From assembly GCA_009779395.1 (NCBI GenBank), contig WREJ01000033.1:1-9601 (forward strand): a stretch of 9,601 bases of DNA, given 5' to 3'. The notes under the pieces were generated by a model. The model made no database searches. It was not told the origin of the DNA and saw only the letters and a program-made list of their open reading frames with translations. Made by a program: the position numbers and the translations under genes. Source of the DNA: Coriobacteriia bacterium (GTDB lineage: Bacteria > Actinomycetota > Coriobacteriia > WRKU01 > WQUG01). This document shows positions 7,423 through 9,601 of this stretch, one piece after another (the first letter of the stretch is position 1; each line of letters starts with the position of its first letter).

Positions 7423-8866
7423 TCGCAGCGTTTTTGCCTCGCGTTTAGGCTTTGCGTTTGCCCTTGTTGCGGCAATGACGGCAATTTTAGCAGGTGTTAT
7501 CACCTATATTGCCTGGTCATTTGCCTTTGAGGGATACGTGCGTAGAAATCTTGAGGACAAGGCAGCATATGTAGCCAGTCAGGCAGCAGAAGCCTATGCA
7601 CTGTTTGATGGCTGGGATTTCTCTCCTGCGACCGCTATTCCCCAAGTTGCCGTGCGCCAGGATATCTCGGTGCAGATTTTTGACAGCGATGGTCATCTGC
7701 TGTACGACGAAAAGCTGTTTGCCCTGCATCCGCATGACAGCGCTGGTCCTGCCTCTGCTGACCAGAATTACGCCGACCAGAACTACAGCAGTCAGGGGGT
7801 TAATCAGGGTCTGCAAATACTGCGAGCCGGTGACCGTGATGTGGTAACGGCAGCGGTTATGGTAGATCAGGATGGGGAGTCTGTCCAGGTGGGTGAGGTT
7901 CGTGTGTATGCCTTTGGGTCAGCGGGCCTTTTAACCAACCACGACCTGGAAATGCGTGCAACTTCGCTGCTTGCCCTCAGTGTTTCTGGTTTTGTTGCCA
8001 TTATTGTGTCGACAGTTGTTGGCCTGTCCTATTCACGCCGCCTGGTGATGCCCATACAAAAGGTCACCGATGCTGCCAGACGAATGCGTGACGGTGACGA
8101 AAACGCGCGTGCAAACCTGGTGGGTGACGACGAGATTGCCCAGCTAGGAATCACTTTTGACAACATGGCAGACGCCATTTCACGACGGCGCGAACGCGAG
8201 CGTAATATGACGGGCGACGTTGCTCATGAATTGCGTACACCCCTGATGAGTATTCAGGCAACCTTAGAGGCAATCCAGGACGGTATTTACCCTGCAGACA
8301 CTGAACACCTGCAGATTATCAGCCGTGAAACAAAGCGTCTGACGGGACTGACCAATGCCATGCTGGATTTGACCCTGCTCGAAAGCCACAAAGAAGCATT
8401 CCCCCTGTCACATATTGACCTGAACGAACCAGTAAACGCATCACTTGCTATCAATTTGGCGCGTATCGAATCGATGCACCTGCACATACAGACGAACCTC
8501 GCAGAAGGTCTGCTAGTAAACGGCAATGTTTCTCGTCTGCAGCAAGCCATCACGAACCTGCTGGCAAACGCGGCGCGCTACACTCCTGCTGGCGGAACCA
8601 TTAGCGTGCGTACCTTTAAGCGAGGTAACGCTGCTTACCTTTCTGTTTCTGACACGGGTGTTGGCATCGACCAAGACAGTCTAGAACACATCTTTAAACG
8701 GTTCTGGCGTGCAGATGACGCACGCGGACGCGCAACGGGTGGTGTTGGTGTCGGTTTGACCATCGCCAAAGAAATCGTAGACCGCCACCAGGGAGAGTTG
8801 ACCATAGAAAGCGAAAAGGGTGAGGGGACTACCTGTACTATCAGTGTTCCATTGGTTAATCAGTAG
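7406..8866 (+). CDS. Sensor histidine kinase with HAMP domain
   Basis: A 486-residue membrane kinase, cognate to the overlapping response regulator. TM1 spans about 13-38 and TM2 about 185-209. Between them is an extracellular sensor of roughly 145 residues with no family I recognise. HAMP follows (about 210-263, with the PI/DDEIAQLGITFDNM pattern). The HisKA domain has the phospho-acceptor H274 in DVAHELRTPL. The ATPase domain shows the N-box NLLANAARYT (384-393), G1 DTGVGID, F-box FKRFWR and G2 GGVGVGLTIAKEIV. The start is a TTG at 7406; the next in-frame ATG (7475) would fall inside TM1 and remove its beginning, so TTG is the sensible choice and implies translational coupling. A five-residue unit ADQNY is repeated in tandem in the sensor (118-127). 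The signal sensed is unknown; similar kinases usually watch the cell envelope. Confidence 0.93.
   Translation: MTRTNSRSVFASRLGFAFALVAAMTAILAGVITYIAWSFAFEGYVRRNLEDKAAYVASQAAEAYALFDGWDFSPATAIPQVAVRQDISVQIFDSDGHLLYDEKLFALHPHDSAGPASADQNYADQNYSSQGVNQGLQILRAGDRDVVTAAVMVDQDGESVQVGEVRVYAFGSAGLLTNHDLEMRATSLLALSVSGFVAIIVSTVVGLSYSRRLVMPIQKVTDAARRMRDGDENARANLVGDDEIAQLGITFDNMADAISRRRERERNMTGDVAHELRTPLMSIQATLEAIQDGIYPADTEHLQIISRETKRLTGLTNAMLDLTLLESHKEAFPLSHIDLNEPVNASLAINLARIESMHLHIQTNLAEGLLVNGNVSRLQQAITNLLANAARYTPAGGTISVRTFKRGNAAYLSVSDTGVGIDQDSLEHIFKRFWRADDARGRATGGVGVGLTIAKEIVDRHQGELTIESEKGEGTTCTISVPLVNQ
7757..7786 (+). repeat. Tandem 15-bp repeat encoding ADQNY twice
   Basis: Two adjacent 15-base units encode ADQNY-ADQNY in the kinase's extracellular sensor. 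They differ at two third-codon positions (GCT/GCC, AAT/AAC), showing that the repeat is not very recent or is held at protein level. It sits in a Ser/Asp/Gln/Asn-rich, probably flexible stretch (residues 111-131). Confidence 0.8.
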
Positions 8867-8884
8867 TTGTCGGTGACAGTAAAA

Positions 8885-8904
8885 AATTGTCAATAGTGGC
8901 AATT
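8885..8904. terminator. Hairpin after the kinase gene, possible terminator
   Basis: AATTGTC (8885-8891) pairs with GGCAATT (8898-8904) around a 6-base loop, giving 7 bp with one G-U pair. Read leftward, the stem is followed by a run of T (plus-strand A tract 8881-8886), the form of an intrinsic terminator. Read rightward, the following bases are only moderately T-rich (GGCGTTTATTTG). It could therefore end kinase transcripts weakly and block leftward transcription more strongly. The stem is AT-rich and not very stable. Confidence 0.35.
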
Positions 8905-8917
8905 GGCGTTTATTTGC

Positions 8918-8946
8918 TTGTGCTTTGCTCAGACCCTTGCTAGGGT
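8918..8946 (+). promoter_or_regulatory. Promoter with extended -10 for the CdiA-CT-like gene; probably near-leaderless
   Basis: TTGTGC (8918-8923) is followed after exactly 17 bases by TAGGGT (8941-8946), itself preceded by TGC, giving the extended -10 form TGnTAnnnT. Only 9 bases separate the -10 from the ATG at 8956, so transcription would begin within a few bases of the start codon. The -10 also lies in a small inverted repeat, ACCCT-TGCT-AGGGT (8933-8946). The AGGG there is the only ribosome-binding-like sequence, and it would not be in the transcript if this promoter is used. Confidence 0.6.
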
Positions 8947-8955
8947 AGAAAAACC

Positions 8956-9366
8956 ATGATTGTCCGCAATGAAAATTCCACAGAAACTGATGGACGAATT
9001 ATCGTTCCAAAAGGGGTTAATGTGTGGCCGCACGAGCTAGAAACCGCACGTGCCTTAGCTAAGGCTGGGCACAGCGTTGAGTTTATTCGCAGAAGCGAGC
9101 GAAAACGAGAAACGACAGCAGACTGTCTGCTTGATGGTATCAAGTGGGAAATGAAGGCTCCTAACGGTGCTAAGCTATCACTGGTTGAAAAGAACCTGCG
9201 TCGTGGGATAAAGCAGTGCGATAAGATAATCTTTGACTCCCATCGTGTCAAGCGCATTCCCGACAAAGCCATTGCACGAGAACTGGCAAAATGGTCAACA
9301 GAGATAAGGGGCTTACAGAGGCTCAAGTTTGTCAATCGACACGGCGAAATCATTGACATTAGGTAG
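8956..9366 (+). CDS. Stand-alone nuclease-like protein resembling the CdiA C-terminal tRNase domain
   Basis: A 136-residue protein without signal peptide or membrane segment. From memory of the family, it matches the CdiA-CT tRNase domain (PD-(D/E)xK-like fold) along nearly its whole length: HELETARALAKAGHSVEF (26-43), then D56 in TADC, DGIKWEMKAPNG with E65 and K67 (the D...ExK catalytic core), a helix with KNLRRGIKQCDKIIFD (79-94), RVKR/PDKAIARELAKW, and a final strand pair ending NRHGEIIDI. In contact-dependent inhibition this domain is the toxic tip of a very large exported protein and cleaves tRNA in the target cell. Here it stands alone with its own promoter. Whether it cuts tRNA, other RNA or DNA is not shown. 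The gene is more AT-rich than its neighbours and uses AGA, AGG, CGA and ATA codons they mostly avoid, suggesting acquisition by transfer. No partner immunity gene is visible. Confidence 0.75.
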   Translation: MIVRNENSTETDGRIIVPKGVNVWPHELETARALAKAGHSVEFIRRSERKRETTADCLLDGIKWEMKAPNGAKLSLVEKNLRRGIKQCDKIIFDSHRVKRIPDKAIARELAKWSTEIRGLQRLKFVNRHGEIIDIR

Positions 9367-9377
9367 CAAATTTGCTA
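9364..9377. repeat. Perfect 14-bp palindrome across the stop codon
   Basis: TAGCAAATTTGCTA is perfectly self-complementary and begins with the TAG stop of the nuclease-like gene; it is followed by TTTTAG. As RNA it would have almost no loop, so a protein-binding site is as likely as a terminator stem. Confidence 0.6.
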
Positions 9378-9390
9378 TTTTAGATGTATC

Positions 9391-9431
9391 GAAACCCCCG
9401 AAAGGTGCGTAAGTACCTCCTCCGGGGTTTC
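9391..9431. terminator. Nested hairpin with GUAA tetraloop; terminator or small structured RNA
   Basis: The outer stem pairs GAAA and CCCCG (9391-9394, 9396-9400, with C9395 bulged) to CGGGG and TTTC (9423-9431). The inner stem pairs AGGTGC (9403-9408) to GTACCT (9413-9418), with one G-U pair, capped by GTAA, a GNRA-type tetraloop. The bases after it (CTTAGTGTTTGTCC) are not a clean T run, so it is a poor intrinsic terminator by the usual rule, although its position just after a gene fits one. The outer arms can alternatively pair CCCC-GGGG without the bulge. Confidence 0.5.
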
Positions 9432-9490
9432 CTTAGTGTTTGTCCGCAAAAATGGCATTTCAGCCCCAATTCCCCCCAATCATGAACATT

Positions 9491-9519
9491 TTGAGGGAGT
9501 ACGACCAGCGTGCTACAAT
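9491..9519 (+). promoter_or_regulatory. Rightward promoter leading out of the window
   Basis: TTGAGG (9491-9496) and TACAAT (9514-9519) are 17 bases apart, and TGC directly before TACAAT gives an extended -10. Transcription would begin near 9526 and run off the right edge. An ATG at 9583 opens a frame (MTDTTE) to the edge but has no convincing ribosome binding site. The stretch 9432-9490 before this promoter holds nothing I recognise beyond a short CCCCAAT repeat (9464-9470 and 9474-9480). Confidence 0.55.
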
Positions 9520-9601
9520 TTTTCCTACACCAGAGTATGGTGCTGTTGTACATGAAATGACTGCAATAACTGTACAGTGCAGATGACAGATACCACTGAG
9601 A

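Noticed and set aside
8868..8878. TGTC-GGT-GACA hairpin right after the kinase stop as a terminator
   Set aside because: A 4-bp stem followed by GTAAAAAATT, with no T run on the plus strand; too weak to call.
9464..9480. CCCCAAT direct repeat as a possible CRISPR or iteron
   Set aside because: Only two short copies, three bases apart, with no further units.
9537..9560. Short open frame from the ATG at 9537
   Set aside because: It stops after seven codons. The frame from the ATG at 9583 runs off the edge but is too short and lacks a ribosome binding site, so I do not call a gene.

Overview
The window looks like chromosomal DNA of a mid-GC actinobacterium. Gene content and style (TTG starts, strong AGGAGG-type ribosome binding sites, probable near-leaderless transcripts, compact operons, an OmpR-type two-component pair) suggest the class Coriobacteriia. 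This placement is inferred from impression, not from any search.

Layout. On the minus strand at the left edge lie a CPBP-family membrane protease (179-1039) and a downstream metallo-beta-lactamase-fold hydrolase (1-182, cut by the window edge), joined by a 4-base ATGA overlap. A divergent intergenic region of about 190 bp follows. The rest is on the plus strand: a class I/II PLP aminotransferase (1232-2389); a promoter-led group of acyl carrier protein acpP (2501-2740), ribonuclease III rnc (about 2709-3428), a 786-residue protein fusing two ECF-type ABC ATPases with an EcfT membrane domain (3435-5795), and tRNA pseudouridine synthase truA (5827-6669); then a response regulator (6730-7422) and histidine kinase (7406-8866) with their own promoter. 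The final region holds a small, compositionally different gene (8956-9366) resembling the C-terminal tRNase domain of CdiA contact-dependent toxins. It is followed by a palindrome, a nested hairpin and a promoter pointing out of the window.

How the genes work together. The core block is housekeeping: fatty-acid carrier, dsRNA processing, vitamin or cofactor uptake energising module, and tRNA modification. The order ECF ATPase, ECF ATPase, EcfT, truA is also the classic Firmicutes order next to ribosomal protein genes, but here the three ECF parts are one polypeptide and the neighbours are acpP-rnc. No substrate-binding S component lies nearby, so the fused module probably serves S components encoded elsewhere.

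The most notable items are the single-chain EcfA-EcfA'-EcfT protein and the stand-alone CdiA-CT-like nuclease. The latter has no recognisable immunity gene in the window, a probable leaderless promoter and unusual flanking hairpins. I found no tRNA, rRNA, CRISPR array or insertion sequence.
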